Positions 1 to 9,015 are shown, counted from the first letter of the stretch. The stretch is DNA of 64,000 nucleotides from DAHUYF01 sp035623985 (GCA_035623985.1 DASPSJ010000014.1:62001-126000), one strand, 5' to 3'. Notes: a model not told the origin generated them from the sequence alone. A program made the numbers and translations.

Positions 1-59
1 ACCTCGATCCGGCCGATCGCCCGCGCATCCGTCAGCCTTGCCTGCCTGATGACGCTCAC
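1..59 (-). CDS. GNAT-type acetyltransferase, N-terminus only (cut by window edge)
   Basis: A GTG start at 57-59, preceded on the minus strand by a GGAGGAGG ribosome site, opens a frame that runs off the left edge. The 19 visible codons read VSVIRQARLTDARAIGRIEV-like, matching the first beta strand and alpha helix of GNAT acetyltransferases (IRxAxxxDAxAIxxI). GNAT enzymes transfer an acetyl group from acetyl-CoA to an amine; the substrate cannot be told. The acetyl-CoA motif lies outside the window, so the call rests on the N-terminal signature alone. Confidence 0.6.
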   Translation of the reverse strand, partial: MSVIRQARLTDARAIGRIE

Positions 60-111
60 CGCCACCTCCTCCGCGGCGCCATCATAGTACGAAGCCGGCA
101 AAGTTTCGATG

Positions 112-483
112 CTAGCGCGCCGGCACCATCTGCCATGGCGCCGGGCAGCTTGCGACATAAGGATAATAGGTCTGCGCCGGCGGGCAGAAATACCAGGCGG
201 GCGCGCCCGGGACGGCGTAAGGCGGCACGAAGGGATCGGGATAGGGATAGATCGTGCGGGGGTAGTAGTACCAGTCCGGCCCGACGATCCACCACCAGCC
301 GAACCTGCCGCCATGCCAGGAATGGATCCAATGGCCGCCGCGCCAGCGGCCGACATCGCGCTCGTTGAAGCGATGAATGTCGCGGTCGTGCCAGCCCCCG
401 TCGTGACGCTGGGCCAGCGCCGGCGACGCCGCGCCAAGCGCCAGCGCCGCCGCGACCGCCAGGGCGATTCTCCGGCAAACCAT
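112..483 (-). CDS. small secreted YPYV/SCP-type protein
   Basis: A 123-aa protein with a clear Sec signal peptide (residues 1-24, cleavage after ALA), then a His/Trp/Arg-rich stretch (31-71) and a Tyr/Pro-rich tail holding two Cys (C100, C113) in a FCPPxxxYYPYVxSCPxPW arrangement. Small exported proteins with this tail are common in Alphaproteobacteria, but I know of no assigned function. The start is the ATG at 483, with GGAGGT just upstream; the longer open frame upstream of it is arginine-rich and not credible. It follows another tiny envelope gene by 2 bp on the same strand, so the two are probably co-transcribed. Confidence 0.75.
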   Translation of the reverse strand: MVCRRIALAVAAALALGAASPALAQRHDGGWHDRDIHRFNERDVGRWRGGHWIHSWHGGRFGWWWIVGPDWYYYPRTIYPYPDPFVPPYAVPGAPAWYFCPPAQTYYPYVASCPAPWQMVPAR

Positions 484-485
484 GG

Positions 486-674
486 TTACCTCCACCGTCC
501 CCAGCCGCAGCCCCAGCAACCGCCGACGCCGATCCCGATCGGCGGCCCGTAGTAATATCCCGGCGCGTAGCCGTAGGCGTAGCCCGGGGGCGGCGGGGCG
601 GCGGGAGCGACGACGCAGCCGCAGAGCCCTGCCAGCATCAGCGCCGCCACGCCGGCGCGAAGAAGTCCGCTCAT
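486..674 (-). CDS. 62-aa glycine/tyrosine-rich lipoprotein
   Basis: A tiny protein with a hydrophobic leader and a lipobox-like LCGC ending at Cys20, then a Pro run and a Tyr/Gly-rich tail (YAYGYAPGYYYG) ending in GCWGCGWGRW. It has a good GGAGG site 6 bp before the ATG. The residue at -2 of the lipobox is Cys, which is unusual, so lipidation is likely but not certain. It sits just upstream of the secreted YPYV-type gene on the same strand. No known function; its low complexity is typical of small envelope proteins. Confidence 0.6.
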   Translation of the reverse strand: MSGLLRAGVAALMLAGLCGCVVAPAAPPPPGYAYGYAPGYYYGPPIGIGVGGCWGCGWGRWR

Positions 675-814
675 CCTGCACCTCCCGACCTCGTCATCGA
701 GGTAGCAAGGGATGGTAAGGCCGCAGCGAGGCCCTCATCCCCGAAGATGAACGATCTGTAATCTCGGAAGTTGCACGCCGGACGGGTTCGCCGGCACACC
801 CGGCAAGTGTGCGG

Positions 815-1792
815 TCAGCGCAGGGTCAGCACCACCTTGCCGGTGGATTTCCGCGTCTTGATCAGCGCCAACGCCGCCGCCGCCTCGGCAAGCGGCAGGC
901 GATGGGAGATGTGCGGCTTGAGCTTGCCCTCGGCGAACCAGCGGAAGAGCTGCTCATAGGATTGCGCCATGAGCTCCGGCTTGTGCAGGCGATAGGAGCC
1001 CCAGAAAAAGCCGATGATGTCGATGTTCTTGACCAGCACGAGATTGGCCGGGATCTGCGAAACGCGGCCGCCGGCGAAGCCGATGACGATGAGCCGGCCT
1101 TCCCAGGCGACGGAGCGCAGGCTCTGATCGAAGGCATCGCCGCCGACGGGATCGTAGACGACGTCGACGCCGCGCCCGCCGGTGATGGCTTTGACGCGCT
1201 CGCGCAAATCCTCGCGCGTGTAGTCGATGAGGTGATCGGCGCCGGCGCGTTGGGCAACGGCGAGCTTCTCGGCGCCGCCGGCGGCGGCGATGACGTTGGC
1301 GCCCATCGCCTTGGCGACCTCCACCGCGGTGAGCCCGACGCCGCCCGAGGCGCCCAGCACCAGCACGCGCTCGCCGGGCTTGAGCCGGGCGCGCCAATCG
1401 AAGGCGCCGTGCGAGGTGCTGTAGGCGACGGGAAAGCCGGCGGCGGTGGCGAAATCCATGGCGTCGGGAATGCGATGCACGATCGCCGCCTCGGCCACCA
1501 CCTCCTCCGCGTAACCGCCGCGCCCCACCGCGGCGAGCACGCGGTCGCCGGGCTTGAGCCGGCTGACGCCGGCGCCCACCGCGCGCACCACGCCGGCGAC
1601 TTCCATGCCGGGAATGAAGGGCAGCGGCGGGCGGTCCTGATACTGGCCGGCGATCAGCAGAATGTCGGCGAAATTGACGCCGGCGGCGTGGACCTCGAGG
1701 CGCACCGCACCGTCGGCGAGCGGCGGCGGCGGCACGTCCGCCACCGCCAGCTTCTCCGGCCCGCCCAGCTCCGTGCACAACACCGCGCGCAT
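815..1792 (-). CDS. NADPH:quinone oxidoreductase family protein (zinc-free MDR)
   Basis: A 325-aa cytoplasmic medium-chain dehydrogenase/reductase. An N-terminal GroES-like domain carries PFIPGMEVAGVV (58-69) and the Rossmann domain carries GASGGVG (147-153) followed by the NADPH-binding region. The structural zinc Cys cluster is absent, as expected for the quinone oxidoreductase branch, which reduces quinones or enones with NADPH. Length fits the family. The start is an ATG with GGAGGA 8 bp upstream. It diverges from the IalB-like gene; the shared intergenic region holds a short heptamer repeat array. Substrate unknown. Confidence 0.85.
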   Translation of the reverse strand: MRAVLCTELGGPEKLAVADVPPPPLADGAVRLEVHAAGVNFADILLIAGQYQDRPPLPFIPGMEVAGVVRAVGAGVSRLKPGDRVLAAVGRGGYAEEVVAEAAIVHRIPDAMDFATAAGFPVAYSTSHGAFDWRARLKPGERVLVLGASGGVGLTAVEVAKAMGANVIAAAGGAEKLAVAQRAGADHLIDYTREDLRERVKAITGGRGVDVVYDPVGGDAFDQSLRSVAWEGRLIVIGFAGGRVSQIPANLVLVKNIDIIGFFWGSYRLHKPELMAQSYEQLFRWFAEGKLKPHISHRLPLAEAAAALALIKTRKSTGKVVLTLR

Positions 1793-1814
1793 GGTTCGTC
1801 CTCCGTTGGAAGCC

Positions 1815-1850
1815 GTCAGTTGTCAGTTGCCGGTCGTCCGTTGTCAATCG
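1815..1850. repeat. degenerate heptamer array (TGTCAGT family), copy 1
   Basis: About five imperfect 7-bp units read in phase (cgtcagt, tgtcagt, tgccggt, cgtccgt, tgtcaat) in the divergent promoter region between the quinone oxidoreductase and the IalB-like gene. Weak inverted units (accgacg, acgggca) follow near 1870-1885. The same heptamer forms much cleaner arrays at 55381-55487 and 58307-58395. Confidence 0.6.
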
Positions 1851-1920
1851 GCGAGCCGGCGACCGGCGGAACCGACGACGGGCAACTTGCGCTTGGCGCC
1901 GCTTTGGCTATGGTTGCGCC

Positions 1921-2457
1921 ATGCGAGGTTGCGCGCTTTTGCTCGCCGCCTGCCTGCTGCTGTCGGCGCATGCGGCGCGCGCGGCGGAAGGAGACGCGAC
2001 GCCGGGCCAGGGGATCAACCGGCTCGGCGCCGCCGACGGCTGGGACGCCTATGCCGACACGGTGAAGGGCGCCAAGATCTGCTATCTCATCGGCAAGCCG
2101 AGCAAGAGCGAGCCGGCAAGCGCCAAGCGCGCCGCCGTCTTCGCCAGCGTCACCCACCGGCCAAGCGAGAAGCGCTTTTACGAGGTGAGCTTCACCTCCG
2201 GCTATCTCTTCAAGGAAGGCTCCAGCGCCGAGCTTGCGGTCGACGGCAAGAAATTCTCGCTCTTCACCAACAAGGACGGCGCCTGGACGCAGGATGCCGC
2301 GACCGACAAGGCGGTGGCGGAGGCGATGGCCAAGGGCCGGCAGGCGATCATCACCGGCACCTCGGCGCGCGGCACGGCGACCACCGACACCTACGCGCTC
2401 GACGGCTTCGGCAAGGCGCTCGCCGAGATCGACAAGGCCTGCGCGGTGAAACGCTGA
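1921..2457 (+). CDS. invasion-associated locus B (IalB) family secreted protein
   Basis: A 178-aa protein with a signal peptide (1-21, ending AARA) and a mature part with typical IalB-family features: WDAYADTVKGAKICYLIGKP, VTHRPSEKRFYEVSF, GKKFSLFT, GAWTQDAATDKAVAEAM, TGTSARGTATTDTYALDGF. The name comes from Bartonella, where IalB aids erythrocyte entry; in most Alphaproteobacteria the family is a general periplasmic protein of unknown role, so no virulence is implied. Its stop lies 4 bp from the stop of the convergent esterase. Confidence 0.85.
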   Translation: MRGCALLLAACLLLSAHAARAAEGDATPGQGINRLGAADGWDAYADTVKGAKICYLIGKPSKSEPASAKRAAVFASVTHRPSEKRFYEVSFTSGYLFKEGSSAELAVDGKKFSLFTNKDGAWTQDAATDKAVAEAMAKGRQAIITGTSARGTATTDTYALDGFGKALAEIDKACAVKR

Positions 2458-2461
2458 CGCG

Positions 2462-3418
2462 CTAAGACGCGAAGACGCGGCCGAGCAGCGCCGCCGATTG
2501 CGCGATGGCGCGGTCGGCGGCGGCGATCGCACCGCCCATGGTGAAGAAGCCGTGGATCATGCCGGGATAGAGGTGGAACGCCGCCTCGTTGCCGGCGGCG
2601 CGCAAGGCAGCGGCGTAATCGCGGCTTTCGTCGCGCAGCGGATCGCATTCGCCGACGATGACGACGGCGGGCGGCAGGCGCGCGAGATCCGGCGCCAGGA
2701 TCGGCGACGCGCGCCAATCATGGCGGTCGGCCGGCCTGACGTAATTGCCGCCGAACCAGGCCATCGCCTCCCGCGTCAGCAGGAAGCCTTCGGCATAGTC
2801 GTCATGCGAGGGCCGCTCGCGGCTGAAATCGGTGCCGGGATAGATCAGCACCTGGCCGCTCAGCGCAATGCCGGCATCGCGCGCCAGGATCGCCGCGACC
2901 GCGGCGAGATTGCCGCCGGCGCTGTCGCCGCCCACCGCGATGCGCCGGGGATCGAGGCCGAGGCTGCCGCCTTCCGCCGCGAGGAATTGCAGCAGGGCGA
3001 AACAATCCTCGACCGCGGCGGGGAAAGGATGCTCCGGCGCCAGACGATAATCGAGCGCGAGCACGGCGCAGCCCGCCTCCACCGCCAATTGGCGCAGCGC
3101 CGCGTCATGCGTGTCGAGATCGCCGATGCACCAGCCGCCGCCGTGGAAGAAGGCGAGCACCGGCAACGGCGCTTCGCCAGCCGCCCGCGGCCGCACCAGC
3201 CGGGCGCGCAGCGCGCCGGCGGGACCGGCCAGCGCATGATCGGCGACGCTCACCGGGAATTCCGCGGCCTTGCGCGTGCGCCGGCAAAGCTCGGCGAATT
3301 GCGCGCGCGCCAGCGGCGGGGTGATCTCGCTGTAGGGAATGCGGCCGGCCAGCGCGATGACCTCGAGCAGCGTCCTGGCTTGCGGGTCGAGATCAACCTT
3401 GGCGGGATCGAGGGGCAT
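2462..3418 (-). CDS. alpha/beta hydrolase, HSL-type esterase
   Basis: A 318-aa hydrolase of the hormone-sensitive-lipase (family IV) esterase group. The oxyanion-hole motif HGGGW is at 92-96, the nucleophile elbow GDSAGG at 164-169 (Ser166), and the likely triad partners are Asp259 (GECDPLRDE) and His289 (YPGMIHGF). No signal peptide, so cytoplasmic. These enzymes usually cleave short-chain acyl esters; the physiological substrate cannot be inferred. It diverges from rlmN. Confidence 0.85.
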   Translation of the reverse strand: MPLDPAKVDLDPQARTLLEVIALAGRIPYSEITPPLARAQFAELCRRTRKAAEFPVSVADHALAGPAGALRARLVRPRAAGEAPLPVLAFFHGGGWCIGDLDTHDAALRQLAVEAGCAVLALDYRLAPEHPFPAAVEDCFALLQFLAAEGGSLGLDPRRIAVGGDSAGGNLAAVAAILARDAGIALSGQVLIYPGTDFSRERPSHDDYAEGFLLTREAMAWFGGNYVRPADRHDWRASPILAPDLARLPPAVVIVGECDPLRDESRDYAAALRAAGNEAAFHLYPGMIHGFFTMGGAIAAADRAIAQSAALLGRVFAS

Positions 3419-3543
3419 TGGGGGTCGCGCTCGGGCTGGTCGGGTGCGCCAGCTTGCCCGCTGGCGCGGGCGGGCGCAACAGCCTGGCGACGGCGCCTTT
3501 TCCTTTGCGCCCGCGCGGTGGCGCCCCTATATCTTGCGCCATC

Positions 3544-4671
<1,128 letters not shown>

Positions 4672-5054
4672 GCGCCGGCACGATCGAGACGCCATCGCCG
4701 GTATTTCTCATAGAAGCCGACCGGCGAGCCGCCTCGGGCGGGCGAACCCCGTGCGCGCGATACGATCACAGGATGAGTCGCGAGCGATTGTTGCATGCCG
4801 GCGCGCCTGCTCCCTGAAATCTCAAGCAAACGCGAGTCGTTCGGGATCGAGCCCATGACCGCCGGGAGCGGCGAGACCGGCACGTCCCGAGGGAGTCGAG
4901 CGCGGGCGGCAAATTGCAAAATCGCGCACGCCGCTTCGCGCCAACCGGGTTGACGTTGGCACTGTCTTCGTAGGACGATCTGGTCGCGGTCGGCCGGCGA
5001 CGGCGAAATCGGGCTGTCGTGGCCGCGCGGGCGCGACCGCATGGGAGGCAAATC
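4672..5054. other. 383-bp intergenic region upstream of the LivK-like gene
   Basis: No convincing gene. It serves as the 3' end of rlmN and the promoter region of the binding-protein gene. A weak promoter-like pair TTGACG (4950-4955) and TAGGAC (4971-4976) has only a 15-bp spacer, so I do not call it. The open frames crossing this stretch have random, arginine-rich composition. Confidence 0.5.
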
Positions 5055-6260
5055 ATGAATCATCCGTGGTTGGCATTGCCGGCGCTTGCGGCGGCCGTCG
5101 CACTCGCGACGCCGGCGGCAGCACAGAAGAATTATGGACCGGGCGTAAGCGATACCGAGATCAAGCTCGGCCAGACCATGCCCTATAGCGGCCCGGTATC
5201 CGCCTACGGCACCATCGGCAAGGCCGAATCCGCCTATTTCGCGATGATCAACGACCAGGGCGGCGTGAACGGGCGCAAGATCACCCTGATATCGCTCGAC
5301 GACGCCTACAGCCCGCCCAAGACGGTGGAGCAGACGCGGAAGCTGATCGAGCAGGAAGGCGTGCTGCTCGACTTCAATCCGCTGGGCACGCCGTCGAACA
5401 CGGCGATCCAGAAATACATGAACGAGCGCAAGGTGCCGCAGCTCTTCGTCGCCACCGGCGCCACCAAATGGGGCGATCCCGCGCATTTCCCCTGGACCAT
5501 GGGCTGGCAGCCCACCTATCAGACCGAAGGGCACATCTTCGCCAAATACCTTCTCCAGGACCGGCCGAACGCGAAGCTCGCCATCCTCTATCAGAACGAC
5601 GACTACGGTAAGGACTACCTCAAGGGCATGAAGGACGGCCTCGGCGACCACGCCGGCAAGATGATCGTCGCGGAGGTGACCTACGAGACCTCCGACCCGA
5701 CCATCGATTCCCAGATCATCCAGCTCCAGGCTTCGGGAGCCGACACCTTCTACGACGTAACGACGCCGAAATTCGCGGCTCAGGCGATCCGCAAGACCTA
5801 TGACATCGGTTGGAAGCCGCTCCACCTGCTGAACGGGGTCTCGACCTCGGTCTCCGCCGTGCTGACGCCCGCCGGCATCGAAAAATCGATCGGCGTCATC
5901 ACGCTCATCTACGGCAAGGACCCGACCGATCCGGCATGGCAGAACGACCTGGGGTACAAGGACTGGGCGGCGTGGATGAAAAAATATTATTCCGACGGCG
6001 ACCTTACCGACGCCTTCAACGTCTATGGCTATTCCGTCGCGCAGACGATGGTGCAAGTGCTGAAGCAGTGCGGCGATGATCTCACGCGCGAGAACATCAT
6101 GAAGCAAGCCGCCAATCTGAACCTGGAGCTGCCGATGCTGCTGCCCGGCATCAAGGTCAGCACCGGTCCGACGCAGTTCTATCCGATCCGCGAAATGCAG
6201 ATGGCAAAGTTCAACGGCAAGATCTGGGAGCGGATCGGCAAGGTGATCGAGTCGGAATAG
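5055..6260 (+). CDS. ABC transporter periplasmic binding protein, LivK/branched-chain amino acid type
   Basis: A 401-aa protein with a Sec signal peptide (1-23, ATPAAA) and a type I periplasmic binding fold (Peripla_BP_6): ITDTEIKLGQTMPYSGP-like start, GGVNGRKI, LDDAYSPPKTVEQTRKL, NDDYGKDYLKGMKDGL. Such proteins deliver branched-chain amino acids, amides or aromatic acids to an ABC permease. No permease or ATPase gene lies nearby, so this is an orphan receptor. The start is set by GGGAGG 7 bp before the ATG. Ligand not predictable. Confidence 0.9.
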   Translation: MNHPWLALPALAAAVALATPAAAQKNYGPGVSDTEIKLGQTMPYSGPVSAYGTIGKAESAYFAMINDQGGVNGRKITLISLDDAYSPPKTVEQTRKLIEQEGVLLDFNPLGTPSNTAIQKYMNERKVPQLFVATGATKWGDPAHFPWTMGWQPTYQTEGHIFAKYLLQDRPNAKLAILYQNDDYGKDYLKGMKDGLGDHAGKMIVAEVTYETSDPTIDSQIIQLQASGADTFYDVTTPKFAAQAIRKTYDIGWKPLHLLNGVSTSVSAVLTPAGIEKSIGVITLIYGKDPTDPAWQNDLGYKDWAAWMKKYYSDGDLTDAFNVYGYSVAQTMVQVLKQCGDDLTRENIMKQAANLNLELPMLLPGIKVSTGPTQFYPIREMQMAKFNGKIWERIGKVIESE

Positions 6261-6303
6261 CCGAGGACCTCTTCCCCGGCGGTGGTTTTTCCTGCGCGGT
6301 GCC

Positions 6304-6333
6304 GCGGTCCTTCTCTTGCGTGGCAAGGACCGC
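6304..6333 (+). terminator. possible hairpin terminator after the LivK-like gene
   Basis: A perfect 9-bp stem (GCGGTCCTT paired with AAGGACCGC) with a 12-nt loop starts 43 bp after the stop codon. It lacks a T-run, so it may be a Rho-assisted or processing hairpin rather than a classic intrinsic terminator. Confidence 0.4.
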
Positions 6334-6351
6334 GCTGCCCGTGATGGGCGC

Positions 6352-6402
6352 TTAAAGTATCTTCAGCGCCGCCTCGTGCGGGCGCGGTGCGGCTGCCGGC
6401 GA
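6352..6402 (-). pseudogene. decayed arsC-like 3' end
   Basis: On the minus strand this stretch ends ...EAALKIL-stop, matching the ...EAVLKIL-stop of the intact arsC at 8674, and shares the 12-base block gccggcagccgc and most bases to the stop, with a small deletion that shifts the frame. No arsC body exists next to it: upstream sequence is the 3' flank of the radical-SAM gene. It is best read as the relic of a second arsC-like gene or a partial duplication. Together with the intact arsC it brackets the radical-SAM/DUF1843 cassette. Confidence 0.5.
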
Positions 6403-6503
6403 GGCGGCGGCACCCCGAGGAATAGCCATGAAAATCTCCCCGCGATCAGGATATGGGTGTCGAGATATTCGCCAAGCTCTGCGGTCAAGGCTCGGCGTCA
6501 ATC

Positions 6504-7964
6504 TCATCGTGGTCGTCCCAGCGCCTGGAGCTGCTGCTCCACCTTGGCCATGACAGCCGCTCTGCGCCGATGTTCCTCGTCATAGGCGGCGGCGGCGGCT
6601 CGAACATCCGCGCCGCAATGCGGACAAGTCGACTCGCCGGGCAGAATATAGGCATCGCAGGCGCGGCACAGGTCGAGTCGCGGTGGAATGCGCCCGGTCG
6701 CCGGCGGGCTTGCCGCGGCAGGTTTTTTCGCCGGCCGCGGCTCAGACGTGCTGCGCGCTACGACCGTGCCGTCTGCCGCGCGCTCGGTGACGAGCTCGAA
6801 CTCCCCGACGGCGAAGGACGTCTTGGCCGCTTCGCGAATCTTCACGACCCGCTCGCGAAGGCCGCGTTTCTCGAGCTCAAGAGCGCGATAGTGGCAGTAC
6901 GGATTGTTGCCGGGCTCGCCCAGGAGCGAGTGCGCCGTCCAGGTGCAGCCGCCCCGGCACAAATCGGCGTAGTAGCAGCTACGGCAGAAGCCCCAGAGGT
7001 CATCCACCGAACGGAGCCGGCCGAAATGGATCGCCGCGCTGTTCCTCCAGATGTCCTCCAGCGTCAGATCGCGGACATTGCCGCCGGCGAACCCGACCGT
7101 CGCGAGCGAGGGGCATCCCTTGACGGTTCCATCGGCCTCCAATGCCAAAACAGTCTGCCCGGCACTACACCCCGTCCAATGCACGCGCTCATCGCCGAAG
7201 CCGCGCCAAAGATGCTCGTAGGGGCCGAAATAGCCGATGTTGTTGCCGACGATCATCAGCAACCCGCGCGCTGCCGCGGCCTGGTAGAGCTTGGCCAGCA
7301 GCGGCATGAGATCGAGCACTTGATAGGGCTGTAGCAAAAGCTCGTCATGGTCCGCCGCGTTGCCCATGGCAACGGTCAACTGGATTTGCCACTGCTTCGC
7401 GCCAAGCCCGATAACGACTTCCATCAGACCCGGGAGATCGGCCATTGTTTCGGCGCCGATTTGCGTGTTGACGCTGGTGGCCAGTCCGGCGTCGCGTGCG
7501 CGCCGCAACGTATCAGCCGCGCGATCGAAGGATCCGCGGACGTTGCGCACGCGATCATGGAGAGGCGCCAAGCCGTCGAGCGATACCCCGACACCGTTCA
7601 GCCCGGCTTCGATCGCCCTTTGCAACCGGTCGGGCGTGAGATTGCGCCCACCGGTTTGTATGGCGCAGTACATTCCATGAGAGCGGATGGCGCTGACGAT
7701 CGTCGTCCAATCCTTGCGGAGATAGGCCTCACCGCCGATCAGAGAGACCTCGCGCGTTCCGAGCGCGGCCAGCGAGTCGACCACCGCCAAGCATTCGGCC
7801 GTATCGAGCTCGGCCGTGCGTCGGTGCCCGGCGCGCGAGCCGCAATGAAGGCATTTGAGATCGCAAGCGAGGGTGATCTCCCAAACGACGTGAACAGGAA
7901 CGCAGTGCCGGACATCCGCGTCGGAAAGAAAACGGGCAGGCACTTCGCGTTCAGCGGCATCCAC
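6504..7964 (-). CDS. radical SAM/SPASM maturase, Y-X(10)-GDL peptide-associated type
   Basis: A 486-aa enzyme with the radical-SAM cluster C34-X3-C38-X2-C41 (CDLKCLHC), the GGEAYLR SAM-binding block (78-83) and a SPASM domain (C266, C284, C327, C330, C336, C340, C357) for auxiliary Fe-S clusters, as in peptide-modifying maturases. A further zinc-ribbon-like CRAC...CPHC (C433, C436, C447, C450) and a helical tail follow. Upstream on the same strand lies a small DUF1843 peptide with Y-X(10)-GDL; this pairing is a radical-SAM/peptide family described by in-silico work (Haft and Basu). The reaction is unknown; modification of the peptide is inferred. Start is GTG with GGAGA upstream. Confidence 0.85.
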   Translation of the reverse strand: MDAAEREVPARFLSDADVRHCVPVHVVWEITLACDLKCLHCGSRAGHRRTAELDTAECLAVVDSLAALGTREVSLIGGEAYLRKDWTTIVSAIRSHGMYCAIQTGGRNLTPDRLQRAIEAGLNGVGVSLDGLAPLHDRVRNVRGSFDRAADTLRRARDAGLATSVNTQIGAETMADLPGLMEVVIGLGAKQWQIQLTVAMGNAADHDELLLQPYQVLDLMPLLAKLYQAAAARGLLMIVGNNIGYFGPYEHLWRGFGDERVHWTGCSAGQTVLALEADGTVKGCPSLATVGFAGGNVRDLTLEDIWRNSAAIHFGRLRSVDDLWGFCRSCYYADLCRGGCTWTAHSLLGEPGNNPYCHYRALELEKRGLRERVVKIREAAKTSFAVGEFELVTERAADGTVVARSTSEPRPAKKPAAASPPATGRIPPRLDLCRACDAYILPGESTCPHCGADVRAAAAAYDEEHRRRAAVMAKVEQQLQALGRPR

Positions 7965-7977
7965 GGGCGTTCTCCGC

Positions 7978-8136
7978 TCACTCTGATCTCGAGCGCGAGG
8001 CCAGGTTGGGATTTCTCTGCCTCCCGATGGCGAATTCGGCCTTCAATGCTTCGACAGAGACGCCGCCATCACCGTCCTCTGCCGCCCCTTCAGCCGCATG
8101 GCGCGCGACAACCCTCATTCGGGCAAGGTCGCCCAC
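7978..8136 (-). CDS. possible small ORF between GDL peptide and maturase
   Basis: An open frame of 46 aa from ATG (8118) or 52 aa from GTG (8136) ends 14 bp before the maturase start. Its composition is fairly protein-like (RVVARHAAEGAAED, VEALKAEFAIGRQ), and LKAEFA resembles the C-terminal LKAEIA of the DUF1843 peptide, which may be chance. No good ribosome site precedes either start. The remainder of the 358-bp gap between peptide and maturase shows nothing recognisable. Confidence 0.25.
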   Translation of the reverse strand: MGDLARMRVVARHAAEGAAEDGDGGVSVEALKAEFAIGRQRNPNLASRSRSE

Positions 8137-8322
8137 GACGATGGCCTAAGGGACAGCGACCTCCTAGACCGGCAGAGCATGGCCTGGACCCGTTGCCACG
8201 AGTGACGGCGATACGGGCGCGATCCGACATCCCGGTTGAGCCCTGCGGGTCAGGTGGCGCCAGGTCGTTCGCCTGCGCCCGTGGGCCGAATGCGGCGGAC
8301 CAGACGACGTCTCAACCGCAAC

Positions 8323-8535
8323 TCAACGGCCCTTCGCTTCCGCTTTGGCGATCTCGGCTTTCAGCACCTCAAGGGCCGCCCTCAAATCCCCATATTCGGT
8401 AAGTTGCTTCTCCGCCTCAGCGCAGAGCTGCTTCATCTTTTGCAGGTCGCCGCCGGCGATGCAATGATGGATGGTGACGCCATACAGTGGAACAGGGTGA
8501 CCATTCTTCTTAGGCAACGTGTCCGACTTCGGCAT
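8323..8535 (-). CDS. DUF1843 small peptide with Y-X(10)-GDL motif (putative radical-SAM substrate)
   Basis: A 70-aa protein matching the DUF1843 pattern: PLYGVTIHHCIAGGDL followed by a Lys/Glu/Ala helix (KMKQLCAEAEKQL...ALEVLKAEIAKAEAK). Tyr18, ten residues, then Gly29-Asp30-Leu31 gives the Y-X(10)-GDL signature; C25 and C38 are additional reactive residues. In other genomes such peptides accompany a dedicated radical-SAM/SPASM enzyme, which is encoded 358 bp downstream here. No classic leader/core double-Gly cut site is seen. The ATG at 8535 has a perfect AGGAGG 7 bp upstream; the longer frame (to 8598) lacks support. Confidence 0.85.
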   Translation of the reverse strand: MPKSDTLPKKNGHPVPLYGVTIHHCIAGGDLQKMKQLCAEAEKQLTEYGDLRAALEVLKAEIAKAEAKGR

Positions 8536-8673
8536 CTTCTGCCTCCTGAAACAACTGGTTAGCGCATGGCGAGGACCGTGCGTCTGATGGAGGGTCATGT
8601 CTCCCTTCCAACGGGCATTTACCGTTCGGCCGGGAGCGTAACTAGAGATGGTAACGAAGACGGGATCGTCTGA

Positions 8674-9015
8674 CTACAGGATCTTCAGCACCGCTTCGGG
8701 CGGGCGGCCAAGGGCGGCGCGGCTGCCGGCGACGACGATCGGCCGCTCGATGACGATGGGATGCTTGACCATGCCGGCGATGATCTCGTCGTCGGAGAGG
8801 CCGGGCCGGTCGAGGCCCACTTCCTTCGCCTCCTTGGCGCGCAGCAGGTCGCGCGGGCTCATGCCGAGCAGACGCAGCAGCCGCTTCAGCTCGGCCTTGT
8901 CCGGCGGCGTCTTCAGGTATTCGACGACGCGCGGCCGGACGCCCTTCTTCTCGAGCAGCGCCAGGGTGGCGCGCGACTTGCCGCAGCGCGGGTTGTGATA
9001 GATGGTGACGCTCAT
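8674..9015 (-). CDS. arsC: arsenate reductase, ArsC/glutaredoxin-dependent type
   Basis: A 113-aa thioredoxin-fold protein of the ArsC/Spx superfamily. The catalytic Cys11 sits in YHNPRCGKSR and the conserved IVIERPIVV strand carries one of the arsenate-binding Arg. It converts arsenate to arsenite using glutathione and glutaredoxin. There are no arsB, acr3 or arsR genes beside it, so this is a stand-alone copy, as often seen in Proteobacteria; some such copies act on other substrates. A decayed copy of its 3' end lies at 6352-6402. Confidence 0.9.
   Translation of the reverse strand: MSVTIYHNPRCGKSRATLALLEKKGVRPRVVEYLKTPPDKAELKRLLRLLGMSPRDLLRAKEAKEVGLDRPGLSDDEIIAGMVKHPIVIERPIVVAGSRAALGRPPEAVLKIL

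Noticed and set aside
8674..9015. arsC as part of an arsenic-resistance operon
   Set aside because: No arsR, arsB/acr3 or arsH gene is found in the surrounding sequence; it stands alone.
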